Below, in pieces: positions 17,480 to 25,080 of a stretch of 64,000 nt of DNA. The first letter of the stretch is position 1. Every line of letters starts with the position of its first letter. The notes beneath the pieces are model-generated. The model made no database searches. It had not been told where the DNA came from and saw only the letters and a list, made by a program, of their open reading frames with translations. The DNA is from Streptomyces sp. RB17 (GTDB lineage: Bacteria; Actinomycetota; Actinomycetes; Streptomycetales; Streptomycetaceae): positions 744,001-808,000 of the forward strand of contig NZ_WEGL01000002.1 of NCBI RefSeq assembly GCF_009604455.1, written 5' to 3'. The position numbers and the translations under genes were made by a program.

Positions 17480-17808
17480 ATCGCGGCGCGGTGGTGCGGG
17501 GGCGATCCCGAACATCGCCGAGCTGTACGCGGAGGGCTGCGACCGGCGCCCCGGCCGGCCGGAGGAGGAGCACGGTCGCGCGGACACTTCGTGGACCCGG
17601 CACCGCTCCACCCGCGCCGACACCGCCGCCCACCAGCGGGAGCCGACCGGGTGCCGTCCGGCCGACGGCCGCGCCGACCGGCCGTGCCCACACCGCCCGC
17701 CTCGCCCTGCGCCCGACCGTCCGGGACGGTCTGGTCGTACGGAACCACGTGTACCAGGACAGCCTCGCCGTCGTGCGTGCCTTCGCCCCCGTCCGGCGAG
17801 AGCCGTAG
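17480..17808 (+). pseudogene. Remnant of a SnoaL/ester-cyclase-like gene
   Basis: The frame ending at 17808 (TAG) closes with TVRDGLVVRNHVYQDSLAVV, which closely resembles the last strand pair of SnoaL/NTF2-like polyketide cyclases. Near 17508, in a different frame, PNIAELYAEG resembles the helix that starts the same fold. Between them no frame reads through as a normal protein. I interpret this as a decayed, frameshifted gene. Apart from the palindrome at 17923, I see nothing else in the 17362-17984 gap. Confidence 0.35.
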
Positions 17809-17922
17809 GCTTGCGTGAAGGGCCGAGACGTGCCGAACCCCGGCCGGAATCCATCCCTCCGACCACTCGTCCTCGGCCAGATCACCCACATAGCCGAACT
17901 GGCCGAACTTGCAGTCGACCCA

Positions 17923-17941
17923 TAGATGCCCGGGGCATCTA
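17923..17941. promoter_or_regulatory. 19-bp perfect palindrome upstream of the P450 gene
   Basis: TAGATGCCC-G-GGGCATCTA has 9-bp perfect arms around one base and ends 43 bp before the P450 start. Its length and symmetry fit a dimeric repressor site. No regulator gene is immediately adjacent; the TetR gene at 19402-19995 has its own distinct operator pair. Confidence 0.6.
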
Positions 17942-17984
17942 ATGAAGATCGGCACGACGCACTCCTTCGTCTGCGAGGTCTTCC

Positions 17985-19214
17985 ATGACGGAACTGACGG
18001 ACCCCACCGGACCGGCGAACCCGGCCGACGCCGTCGCCTTCCCGCAGGACCGCACCTGCCCCTACCACCCGCCCACCGGATACGAGCCGCTGCGCGACGG
18101 GCGAGCCCTGTCCCGCGTCACCCTCTTCGACGGCCGCGAGGTCTGGGCGGTCACCGCCCACGCCACCGCCCGCGCCCTGCTCTCCGACCCCCGCCTGTCC
18201 AGCGACCGCCGCCGTCCCGGCTTCCCGATCCCCGCGGAGCGGTTCGCGGGCGTCCGTGACCGCCGGGTGGCCCTGCTCGGGCTGGACGATCCCGAACACC
18301 AGCGCCAGCGGCGGATGATGATCCCGTCGTTCACCGTCAAACGCGCGGCCGAGCTGCGGCCGTGGATCCGGCGGACCGTGGACGGGCTGCTGGACGCGAT
18401 GATCGCGCAGGGGCCGCCCGCCGATCTGGTCTCCGCCTTCGCCCTGCCCGTGCCGTCGATGGTGATCTGCGGCCTGCTCGGAGTGCCGTACTCCGACCAC
18501 GAGTTCTTCGAGGAGCAGTCCCGCAGGCTGCTGCGCGGCCCGCGGGCGGCCGACTCCATCGAGGCCCGCTCACGCCTGGAGGAGTACCTCGGCGGGCTGA
18601 TCGACGACCGGGCCAAGCAGGCGGACCCCGGCGACGGCATCCTCGACGACCTCGTCCACCATCAGCTGCGCGACGGCACGATGGACCGCGCCGAACTCGT
18701 CTCGCTGGCCGTCATCCTGCTGGTCGCGGGCCATGAGACGACCGCCAACATGATCTCCCTCGGCACCTTCACCCTGCTCCGGCACCCCGAACGGCTGGCC
18801 GAGCTGCGCGCCGACCAGGCGCTGCTGCCCGCGGCCGTGGAGGAGCTGATGCGGATGCTGTCCATCGCGGAGGGCCTGGCGCGGGTGGCCCTGGAGGACA
18901 TCGAGATCGCCGGCACCACCATCCGGGCCGGCGAGGGTGTGCTCTTCTCGACCTCGGTGATCAACCGCGATCCGGCCCTCTACGACGACCCCGACGCGCT
19001 GGACTTCCACCGCCCCGCCCGCCACCACGTGGCGTTCGGCTTCGGGATCCACCAGTGCCTGGGTCAGAACCTGGCCCGCGCGGAACTGGAGATCGCCCTG
19101 GCCGGCCTGCTGTCCCGGCTGCCGGGGCTGCGGCTCGCCGTCCCGGCCGAGGAGATCCCCTTCAAGCGCGGCGACACGATCCAGGGGATGCTGGAACTCC
19201 CCGTGACCTGGTAA
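17985..19214 (+). CDS. Cytochrome P450 (CYP105-like)
   Basis: A 409-residue soluble P450. Motifs in order: LLGLDDPEHQRQRRMM (C-helix), LVAGHETTANMI (I-helix with the acid-threonine oxygen-activation pair, about residue 250), EELMRML (ExxR of the K-helix) and FGFGIHQCLGQNLAR (haem-binding cysteine, about residue 357). The overall length and motif spellings resemble CYP105, a Streptomyces family that hydroxylates xenobiotics and natural products. A ferredoxin gene follows 12 bp later. No reductase gene is present, so electrons must come from a housekeeping ferredoxin reductase. A strong palindrome precedes the gene. Confidence 0.93.
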   Translation: MTELTDPTGPANPADAVAFPQDRTCPYHPPTGYEPLRDGRALSRVTLFDGREVWAVTAHATARALLSDPRLSSDRRRPGFPIPAERFAGVRDRRVALLGLDDPEHQRQRRMMIPSFTVKRAAELRPWIRRTVDGLLDAMIAQGPPADLVSAFALPVPSMVICGLLGVPYSDHEFFEEQSRRLLRGPRAADSIEARSRLEEYLGGLIDDRAKQADPGDGILDDLVHHQLRDGTMDRAELVSLAVILLVAGHETTANMISLGTFTLLRHPERLAELRADQALLPAAVEELMRMLSIAEGLARVALEDIEIAGTTIRAGEGVLFSTSVINRDPALYDDPDALDFHRPARHHVAFGFGIHQCLGQNLARAELEIALAGLLSRLPGLRLAVPAEEIPFKRGDTIQGMLELPVTW

Positions 19215-19226
19215 GAGGCTCAGCTC

Positions 19227-19415
19227 ATGCACATCGACATCGACAAGGACGTCTGTATCGGCGCGGGTCAGTGCGCGCTGACGGCACCGGGCGTCTTCAC
19301 CCAGGACGACGACGGCTACAGCACCCTGCTGCCCGGGCGTGAGGACGGCGCGGGCGATCCGATGGTCCGGGAGGCGGCCCGCGCCTGCCCGGTGCGTGCG
19401 ATCACGCTGTCCTAG
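19227..19415 (+). CDS. 3Fe-4S ferredoxin partner of the P450
   Basis: A 62-residue acidic ferredoxin. The cysteines CIGAGQC and, near the end, ACPVRAI (three in total) match the single-cluster 3Fe-4S type paired with CYP105 enzymes; the middle cysteine of a 4Fe-4S pattern is replaced by alanine (GQCALTAPGVF). It delivers electrons to the P450 encoded 12 bp upstream. Its 3' end overlaps the convergent TetR gene by 14 bp. Confidence 0.92.
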   Translation: MHIDIDKDVCIGAGQCALTAPGVFTQDDDGYSTLLPGREDGAGDPMVREAARACPVRAITLS

Positions 19416-19995
19416 GACGGCCGGGCCCGACCGGGCGGGCGGCCGCCACCAGGGCTCGCGCCGCCTCGCGGGCCTCGGCAGCCGGCCGGGCGGTCCCCGT
19501 GATGCCCGCCGTCACCATCGCCCCCTCGGCGAGCAGGAAGAGGGGTCCGGTGAGCGCGGCGGGCAGTCCGGCGTCGGCCACCAGCGAGGCGAGGTAGTCC
19601 CGGAACGCCTCCTTGTGGGCGCGCACCTGCTCGGCGACCAGAGTGGAGGTGGCGCCCAGCTCGCCGTAGGCGTTGATCCAGGCGCAGCCGCGGAAACCGT
19701 CCTCGCCGAACCACCCCTCCAGCCAGTCGAACACGGCCGGGATCCGCTCCCGCGGGTCCCGCCGCCTCGCCACGTGCTCCGCGAGGCGTCCGCGCCAGCG
19801 CTCGTCCCGCCGTGCCAGATACGCCGCGACGAGCTGCTCCTTGGCGGGGAAGAGCTGGTAGAGCCGCTTGAGCGAGACACCTGACGCGCCGCGCAGTTCG
19901 TCCATGCCCACGGACTGCACGCCCCGGGAGTAGAACAGCTCCTCGGCGGCGTCCAGCACCCTGTCCCGGGCGGCGGCACTGTCCATCGGCGGCAC
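19402..19995 (-). CDS. TetR/AcrR-family regulator
   Basis: A regulator of about 197 residues. The N-terminal helix-turn-helix shows AAEELFYSRGVQSVGMDEL and SGVSLKRLYQLFPAKEQLV; the C-terminal part is the TetR_C ligand domain. GTG 19995 is preceded by GGAG at a good distance; ATG 19986 is an alternative three codons in. It is divergent from the DUF1348 gene at 20116, and two perfect 18-bp palindromes lie between them, almost certainly its operators. Confidence 0.92.
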   Translation of the reverse strand: MPPMDSAAARDRVLDAAEELFYSRGVQSVGMDELRGASGVSLKRLYQLFPAKEQLVAAYLARRDERWRGRLAEHVARRRDPRERIPAVFDWLEGWFGEDGFRGCAWINAYGELGATSTLVAEQVRAHKEAFRDYLASLVADAGLPAALTGPLFLLAEGAMVTAGITGTARPAAEAREAARALVAAARPVGPGRPRTA

Positions 19996-20030
19996 CCTTA
20001 CTCCTCGATGCGCTCGGACCGATGTCCTCC

Positions 20031-20060
20031 TTGACTGGAGAACGAGCGTTCTCCTATCGT
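20031..20060 (+). promoter_or_regulatory. Sigma-70-type promoter of the DUF1348 gene
   Basis: TTGACT (20031-20036), an 18-base spacer, and TATCGT (20055-20060). The spacer is exactly the first 18-bp operator, so repressor binding would block polymerase directly. Confidence 0.65.
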
Positions 20061-20089
20061 AGCAGCAGCGTGGAGAACGCTCGTTCTCC
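20037..20089. promoter_or_regulatory. Two TetR-type operators
   Basis: GGAGAACG-AG-CGTTCTCC (20037-20054) and GGAGAACG-CT-CGTTCTCC (20072-20089) are perfect 8-bp inverted repeats with identical arms, 35 bp apart. The centre dinucleotides are complementary, so one site is the other read from the opposite strand. They lie between the divergent TetR and DUF1348 genes. Confidence 0.88.
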
Positions 20090-20115
20090 GATGTCGTCCG
20101 ACCCAGGAGGAGACC

Positions 20116-20574
20116 ATGGCCGACCGTCCGCCCCTGCCGCCGTTCACCCATGCGACCGCCGCGCAGAAGGTCCAGGCCGCGGAGGACGCCTGGAACACCC
20201 GCGACCCGCACAAGGTGGCGCTCGCCTACTCCGAGGACTCCGTCTGGCGCAACCGCGACACCTTCGTCACGGGTCGCGCCGGCATCGTCGCGTTCCTGAC
20301 CGCCAAGTGGCAGCGCGAGCTGGACTACGCGCTGCGCAAGGACCTGTGGGCCTTCGACGGCAACCGCATCGCCGTCCGCTTCCAGTACGAGTCCCGGGAC
20401 ACGGACGGGCGCTGGTGGCGCTCCTACGGCAATGAACTGTGGGAGTTCGACGAGCACGGCCTGATGACCCGGCGGGAGGCCAGCATCAACGACGTACGCA
20501 TCGAGGAGGGGGAGCGCCGCATCCACGGCCCCCGCCCCGAGGCCGAGCGCGGGCGGTCCTTCCCGCTCCGGTAG
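20116..20574 (+). CDS. DUF1348 / NTF2-like protein under TetR control
   Basis: A 152-residue protein of the SnoaL-like DUF1348 family: [40 protein letters not shown], and [19 protein letters not shown] are well conserved there. The fold is a small alpha+beta cone that binds a ligand in a pocket; the function is not established. GGAGGAG precedes ATG 20116. The promoter contains a TetR operator, so it is probably induced by the ligand of the divergent regulator. The last codons and stop are part of a 16-17-bp repeat running into the next gene. Confidence 0.9.
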   Translation: MADRPPLPPFTHATAAQKVQAAEDAWNTRDPHKVALAYSEDSVWRNRDTFVTGRAGIVAFLTAKWQRELDYALRKDLWAFDGNRIAVRFQYESRDTDGRWWRSYGNELWEFDEHGLMTRREASINDVRIEEGERRIHGPRPEAERGRSFPLR

Positions 20575-20628
20575 CGTTGCCGTTCAGCAGATTTCCCGTT
20601 CAGCAGTTTTCCCGCTCAGTAGGGTTCC
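20564..20628. repeat. 16-bp direct repeats bridging DUF1348 stop and flavoprotein start
   Basis: CGTTCAGCAGATTTCC (20581), CGTTCAGCAGTTTTCC (20597) and CGCTCAGTAGGGTTCC (20613) follow each other at 16-bp steps. The preceding 17 bases, CGCTCCGGTAGCGTTGC (20564), contain the DUF1348 stop codon and resemble the third unit. The last unit supplies the only candidate ribosome binding site of the flavoprotein. Confidence 0.8.
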
Positions 20629-20631
20629 CGG

Positions 20632-21180
20632 ATGACCGAACAGGCCGAGAAGCCCTTCCTCTACGTCGTCGTCTGCGCGGCCGGCATCGCCTCCGGCGTC
20701 AGCAAACTGATCAGCACCGCCCAGGAACGGGACTGGCGGGTCGGCGTCATCGCCACACCGCTCGCCATGGGCGGTTTCTTCGACAGCGCGGCCGTGGAGG
20801 CGCAGACGGGCCGGCCCGTCAGATCGGCCTGGCGCACACCGGTCGACCCCCGCCCCTTCCCGCCACCGGACGCCGTCGTGGTGGCACCCGCGACCTTCAA
20901 CACCGTCAACAAGTGGGCGGCCGGCATCGCCGACACCCTCGCGCTCGGCACCCTGTGCGAGGCAGCGGGCCTGGGCGTACCGATCGCCGTCCTGCCCTGC
21001 GTCGCCGGCGCGCTGGCCGCCCATCCCGCCTACCGGGACAGCCTGCAGCGGCTGCGCGGGATGGGCGTCCGCTTCGGCGACCCGTACACCGGTGAGGTCC
21101 TGCCGGACGGCGACCGGCCGGACTTCGCCTGGGAACGGGCGCTGGACCTGCTCCAGCGGGAGGCGCCGGATGTGCTCTAG
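20632..21180 (+). CDS. Flavoprotein (HFCD/PPC-decarboxylase-like)
   Basis: A 182-residue Rossmann-type flavoprotein: YVVVCAAGIASGVSKLIS at the N-terminus, then VVVAPATFNTVNKWAAGIAD, which matches the FMN-binding PATxNTxxKxAxGIAD motif of the phosphopantothenoylcysteine decarboxylase/epidermin decarboxylase fold. In this subgroup the reaction is unknown. It follows the DUF1348 gene by 57 bp of direct repeats and may be part of the same TetR-controlled transcript. The stop TAG is shared with the convergent gene through the sequence CTAG. Confidence 0.88.
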   Translation: MTEQAEKPFLYVVVCAAGIASGVSKLISTAQERDWRVGVIATPLAMGGFFDSAAVEAQTGRPVRSAWRTPVDPRPFPPPDAVVVAPATFNTVNKWAAGIADTLALGTLCEAAGLGVPIAVLPCVAGALAAHPAYRDSLQRLRGMGVRFGDPYTGEVLPDGDRPDFAWERALDLLQREAPDVL

Positions 21181-22046
21181 CGGCAGGTCAGCGTCGGCCC
21201 GGCCAGCATGTTCCCGGTGAACATGTCCTGGCCCTTCGGCACCCAGTAGCCGAGCTTCGACACCACCGTGGAGCACTTCGCCCCGACCGTGAAGCGGAGC
21301 TTCAGTGTCTCCGGGTGCCCGGGCTGCAGCTCGGTCACCGTGCAGTCCAGGGAGTGCGCCAGCCGGGTCTTCGCCGGATACCGCCCCACCAGCGGGTTGA
21401 CGCAGCGCCTGTCGGCCGTGCTGATCCGCAGGCCGGTGCCCTCCTGGCCGATCATCCCCAGCCGGGCGTTGCCGTCGCCGTCGGCACTGTCCCGGCGGAT
21501 CGTGTAGGTCACGGTGGTCGTGGCGTTGCGGCGCAGCACGGCCCTGTCGACGGTGACGGAGTGCGTCGGCTTCGCCTTGGCCGCGGTCAGCGCCACGGTG
21601 GCCTGCACCGTGCCCTTCAGGTCGACACCGGCGGGCGTCGACCGCACGCGGACGGTCGCGCTGACGTCGTAGCTGCCCGGACCCGGGTACAGGCCCGAAC
21701 CGGGCAGCGTTCCGTTGCCCAGGGTCTTGCCGGACCGGGCGACCTTCCACGTGCCCTCGGTGCGACAGGCGTAGCGGATCCGGGTACGGCCGACCCGGCA
21801 GGTGGCCGGGGCCGTGATGTTGAACCTCGGGGCGCCGGTGTCCGCGCACAGGCTGACCTCGGCCTGCTCACCGTGCGCGCCGCGCAGCGTGCCGGCCACC
21901 GAGCACAGGGTCGCCGGAGCCTCGGGCGCCGGCATCTCGGGCGGCCGCGCGGCTGCGGCGGACTGGGCGCAGCCGGGGGTGACGAGGGCCAGCGGCAGCA
22001 GCGCCGCTCCGGCCAGGGTTTTCAGGGTGGTGGGACGCATCGGCAC
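21177..22046 (-). CDS. Secreted lipoprotein of unknown function
   Basis: A protein of about 289 residues with a signal peptide ending in a lipobox (LVTPGC). The GTG at 22046 has GGAGG 7 bases upstream; ATG 22040 is two codons in. The mature part is rich in beta-strand-like Thr/Val sequence with eight or so cysteines in pairs, resembling Ig-like secreted actinobacterial proteins, but I recognise no named domain. Its stop codon overlaps that of the flavoprotein gene. Confidence 0.78.
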   Translation of the reverse strand: MPMRPTTLKTLAGAALLPLALVTPGCAQSAAAARPPEMPAPEAPATLCSVAGTLRGAHGEQAEVSLCADTGAPRFNITAPATCRVGRTRIRYACRTEGTWKVARSGKTLGNGTLPGSGLYPGPGSYDVSATVRVRSTPAGVDLKGTVQATVALTAAKAKPTHSVTVDRAVLRRNATTTVTYTIRRDSADGDGNARLGMIGQEGTGLRISTADRRCVNPLVGRYPAKTRLAHSLDCTVTELQPGHPETLKLRFTVGAKCSTVVSKLGYWVPKGQDMFTGNMLAGPTLTCR

Positions 22047-22191
22047 CGCGTTACCTCCGGGTGGCCGAGACCGGCCGGATGCCGGTCGTCTGCGCCGAGG
22101 ATGAACCGACAGTACGACGATCGGCGGACTCCCACGCCGCACGGTCACCTGGGGGCAGCAATGGGTTGGCCCGGGTGCGGCTACAGAGGAG

Positions 22192-23070
22192 TCAGCCGAC
22201 CTCGCGGACGTACCCCTTGCTCCGCGGAGTGGACACATCCCGGTCCCGGCGGACGATGCTCAGCCTGGCGCCCCAGTCGGCGACCGCCGAGCGCAACCCG
22301 GCGTCGGTGTACTCGATGTCCACCACCCGGTCGTCGAACGCCCTGGCGAACACCCCGCATTCGCCGTACTGCCCGCACTCCTCCGTCACCGCGAAGTCCA
22401 GCCCGGCCCGCCGCCGCACACCGGCCAGTTCGGCGGTGTTCTTCTGCGCGACGGCCAGGTGCCGGGCGTGCGCGTGCCGGGTCAGCAGGGTCATGAAGGC
22501 GGTCGCGTCGGCAGCGGTGAGCAGGCGGTGGGAGCGGGTGTAGCTGTCGTAGTTGTCCGGCTCGACGGCGTCGAAGCCCTTGTTCGCGCAGCCGTCGATC
22601 CAGTCGTTCACCCGCTCGGCCACCCGCTCCCGCCTGGCCGGGGTGCGGAGGTCGAGCAGGGCCTCGTTCCAGTCCTCGTCGATGACGGCCTCGCCGTGCG
22701 CGTCGCGCAGCAGCAGGTCGGCCGGCCAGGAGGCGCGCTCTTCGGGCTGGGCCTGGAAGGCGTTGACATAGCAGATGTTGTACAGGCCGGGCGCCGGGGA
22801 GGCGGAACGGTCGCGGCTGACGATCCGTACGCCCTTCGGCGGGGGATAGGCACCGCCGATCTGGTAGTCGAACCCGGCGTGGCGCGGGGGCAGCCGTACC
22901 GCGGCGGGCTTCGGCGAACTCCGTCGCTCCTTGCCGCCGGAGTCGCCCGAGGCGCCGGAACCGCCGGCTGCGCAGCCGGCCAGCGCCGACAGGGTGACGA
23001 TCAGAGCCGCTGCCATGGGGCCTGCGCTCCCGCGCGAGCCCGCGGCGCGGAAAACACCCTTGGGGGGCAA
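22192..23070 (-). CDS. GH114-like endo-alpha-1,4-polygalactosaminidase lipoprotein
   Basis: A secreted protein with a lipobox (LSALAGC) and the TIM-barrel pattern of DUF297/GH114: GFDYQIGGAYPPP, ICYVNAFQAQ, EDWNEALLDLR, FDAVEPDNYDSYTR (conserved Glu-Pro-Asp) and LAVAQKNTAEL. GH114 enzymes cleave alpha-1,4-linked galactosamine polymers of fungal or bacterial exopolysaccharides. The start is uncertain: TTG 23070 has GGAG 5 bases before it and adds the arginines expected in a signal-peptide n-region; ATG 23016 would lack them. Confidence 0.82.
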   Translation of the reverse strand: MPPKGVFRAAGSRGSAGPMAAALIVTLSALAGCAAGGSGASGDSGGKERRSSPKPAAVRLPPRHAGFDYQIGGAYPPPKGVRIVSRDRSASPAPGLYNICYVNAFQAQPEERASWPADLLLRDAHGEAVIDEDWNEALLDLRTPARRERVAERVNDWIDGCANKGFDAVEPDNYDSYTRSHRLLTAADATAFMTLLTRHAHARHLAVAQKNTAELAGVRRRAGLDFAVTEECGQYGECGVFARAFDDRVVDIEYTDAGLRSAVADWGARLSIVRRDRDVSTPRSKGYVREVG

Positions 23071-23209
23071 GTCCGCTCCATCCTGCCCACGCCGGGCGGC
23101 GCGGCACACGGCAGGATCAAATCGCCCGCGCGCTTCGCTCGTCAAGCCGGTGCCGGGCCACGCCGTAGGCTCGTGGGTGACCATCGTCCCGAAGGCAGGA
23201 GCAGCAACG

Positions 23210-24178
23210 ATGCAGTACGTGAAGCTCGGTTCGACGGGCCTGGACGTCTCGCGGATCTGTCTGGGCTGCATGACCTACGGCCTGCCCGACCGCGGCGTCC
23301 ACGAGTGGACCCTCGACGCGGAGGCGTCCCGACCGCTGATCCGGCAGGCGCTGGAGGCGGGCATCACCTTCTTCGACACCGCGAACGTCTACTCCGACGG
23401 CACCAGCGAGGAGATCGTCGGCAAGGCCCTGCGCGACTTCGCGAACCGCGACGAGATCGTGCTGGCCACCAAGGTGCACGGCCGGATGCGGCCGGGCCCC
23501 AACGGCGCTGGGCTGTCCCGCAAGGCGATCATGGCCGAGATCGACCACAGCCTGCGCCGCCTCGGTACCGACTACGTCGACCTCTACCAGATCCACCGCT
23601 ACGACCACGCGACCCCGATCGAGGAGACGCTGGAGGCGCTGCACGACCTGGTCAAGGCGGGCAAGGTCCGCTACATCGGGGCGAGTTCGATGTACGCGTG
23701 GGAGTTCTCCAAGCTGCAGTACACGGCCGAGCGGCACGGCTGGACCACGTTCGTGACCATGCAGAACCACTACAACCTGCTCTACCGCGAGGAGGAGCGG
23801 GAGATGCTGCCGCTCTGCGCGGACCAGGGCGTAGGCGTGCTGCCGTGGAGCCCGCTCGCCCGGGGCCGGCTCACCCGTGACTGGGGCACGGTCACCGAGC
23901 GCAGCGCGAACGACAACTTCGGCAGCCGGCTGTACCTGGACAGCGACCGTTCGATCGTCGAGGCCGTCACCCGGATCGCGAACGACCGCGGCGTACCCCG
24001 CGCCCAGGTGGCCCTCGCCTGGCTCCTGCACCAGGACACGGTGGCGGCACCGATCGTGGGCGCCGCCAAGCCCCACCACATCGAGGACGCGGTGGCCGCC
24101 GTCGAACTGGAGCTGACGGAGAAGGAGATCGAGGAGCTGGAGCAGCCCTACACTCCGCGCGCGATCAGCGGCCACTGA
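23210..24178 (+). CDS. Aldo/keto reductase
   Basis: A 322-residue AKR with the catalytic tetrad visible: Asp and Tyr in FFDTANVYSDGTSEE, Lys in VLATKVHG, and His in DLYQIHRYDH. The C-terminal NADPH-binding part includes PIVGAAKPHHIEDAV. It probably reduces an aldehyde or ketone with NADPH. AGGAG lies 8 bases upstream of ATG 23210. It is transcribed alone, divergent from the GH114-like gene. Confidence 0.92.
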   Translation: MQYVKLGSTGLDVSRICLGCMTYGLPDRGVHEWTLDAEASRPLIRQALEAGITFFDTANVYSDGTSEEIVGKALRDFANRDEIVLATKVHGRMRPGPNGAGLSRKAIMAEIDHSLRRLGTDYVDLYQIHRYDHATPIEETLEALHDLVKAGKVRYIGASSMYAWEFSKLQYTAERHGWTTFVTMQNHYNLLYREEEREMLPLCADQGVGVLPWSPLARGRLTRDWGTVTERSANDNFGSRLYLDSDRSIVEAVTRIANDRGVPRAQVALAWLLHQDTVAAPIVGAAKPHHIEDAVAAVELELTEKEIEELEQPYTPRAISGH

Positions 24179-24190
24179 GGCTCTGACGGT

Positions 24191-25000
24191 TCAGTGCGGT
24201 CCGTGCGGTACGAACTCCGTGCCGCACGGACCCGCCCCCTCGCTCGCCGGCAACGGCACCCGCTCGCCCGACATCGTGAGCGTCCGGTAGTACCCCCCGA
24301 TCCGCTCGGCCGACCGCCCGACGTAGTGCCCGATGAACGACCGCCGGAACCGGTCGGCGGTGCGGTTGGGCCCGGAGCCGTGCACCAGGCTGCCGTTGAA
24401 GAACAGCACGTCACCCGGTGCCAGATCCACGGGAACCGAGGTCAGCCCGGCCGGAGGCGGCACGTACTCGCGGGCGAACGACAGCTGCTCGTCGGCGAGT
24501 TCGGGGCAGAACAGGTCCATCCGGTGGGTGCCCGGGACGACCTCGAGCCCGCCGTTGTCCCGGTCGATCGGCTCGCAGGCCACCCAGGCCGCCACGCACG
24601 TTCCCGGTTCGACCCGCAGATAGAAGTTGTCCTGGTGCAGCGCCTGCCCACGCGCACCCGGCGGCTTGAAGTAGAACATGCTCTGCGCGGCCAGCACCTC
24701 CTCCCCGAACAGCACCTCCAGCACGGCCCGTAGCCGGGCGTCCAGCAGGAACTCCCGTGCCACCGCGCTGAATTCGTGCGGCTGCATCACCCGGGGGTAG
24801 CGGCGCAGCGGGTCGGGGTCCGCCGGACGGGGCTCGAAGCGGCCCGGCACCGGACCGGCCGCGTACAACGCGGCGAACGCGGCGCACAGCCGCTCGGTCT
24901 CGTCCCGGCCGAACAGCCTCCGTACGACGGTGAACCCGTCCTCCTCGAACCGCTGCCGCAGTGCCTGCGGCAGGATGCCGCCGCTGTCCGTGGCTGTCAT
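24191..25000 (-). CDS. Phytanoyl-CoA dioxygenase (PhyH)-family Fe(II)/2OG oxygenase
   Basis: A 269-residue enzyme of the PhyH family. The iron ligands are visible as HQD in ALHQDNFYL and the distal histidine in GSLVHGSGPNRT, with the 2-oxoglutarate-binding arginine shortly after (RFRRSFIGHY). Such enzymes hydroxylate small molecules, including natural products and ectoine-like solutes. It converges with the aldo/keto reductase (12 bp) and is divergent from an AraC regulator gene 80 bp away, which is its likely regulator. Confidence 0.9.
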   Translation of the reverse strand: MTATDSGGILPQALRQRFEEDGFTVVRRLFGRDETERLCAAFAALYAAGPVPGRFEPRPADPDPLRRYPRVMQPHEFSAVAREFLLDARLRAVLEVLFGEEVLAAQSMFYFKPPGARGQALHQDNFYLRVEPGTCVAAWVACEPIDRDNGGLEVVPGTHRMDLFCPELADEQLSFAREYVPPPAGLTSVPVDLAPGDVLFFNGSLVHGSGPNRTADRFRRSFIGHYVGRSAERIGGYYRTLTMSGERVPLPASEGAGPCGTEFVPHGPH

Positions 25001-25080
25001 GTGTCCGCTCCTCGGCGTCCGGTGGTCAGATGGTCACTCACCCGCCACGCTAGGCAGACGCACCCGACGGGAGGATGCCC

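Noticed and set aside
17407-17955. Minus-strand frame opposite the region before the P450 gene
   Set aside because: No domain, no ribosome binding site, and it reads through the palindrome; composition is typical of a shadow frame.
20564-20628. Origin-type iterons
   Set aside because: Only three or four short units between two co-directional genes, no Rep protein and no AT-rich region.
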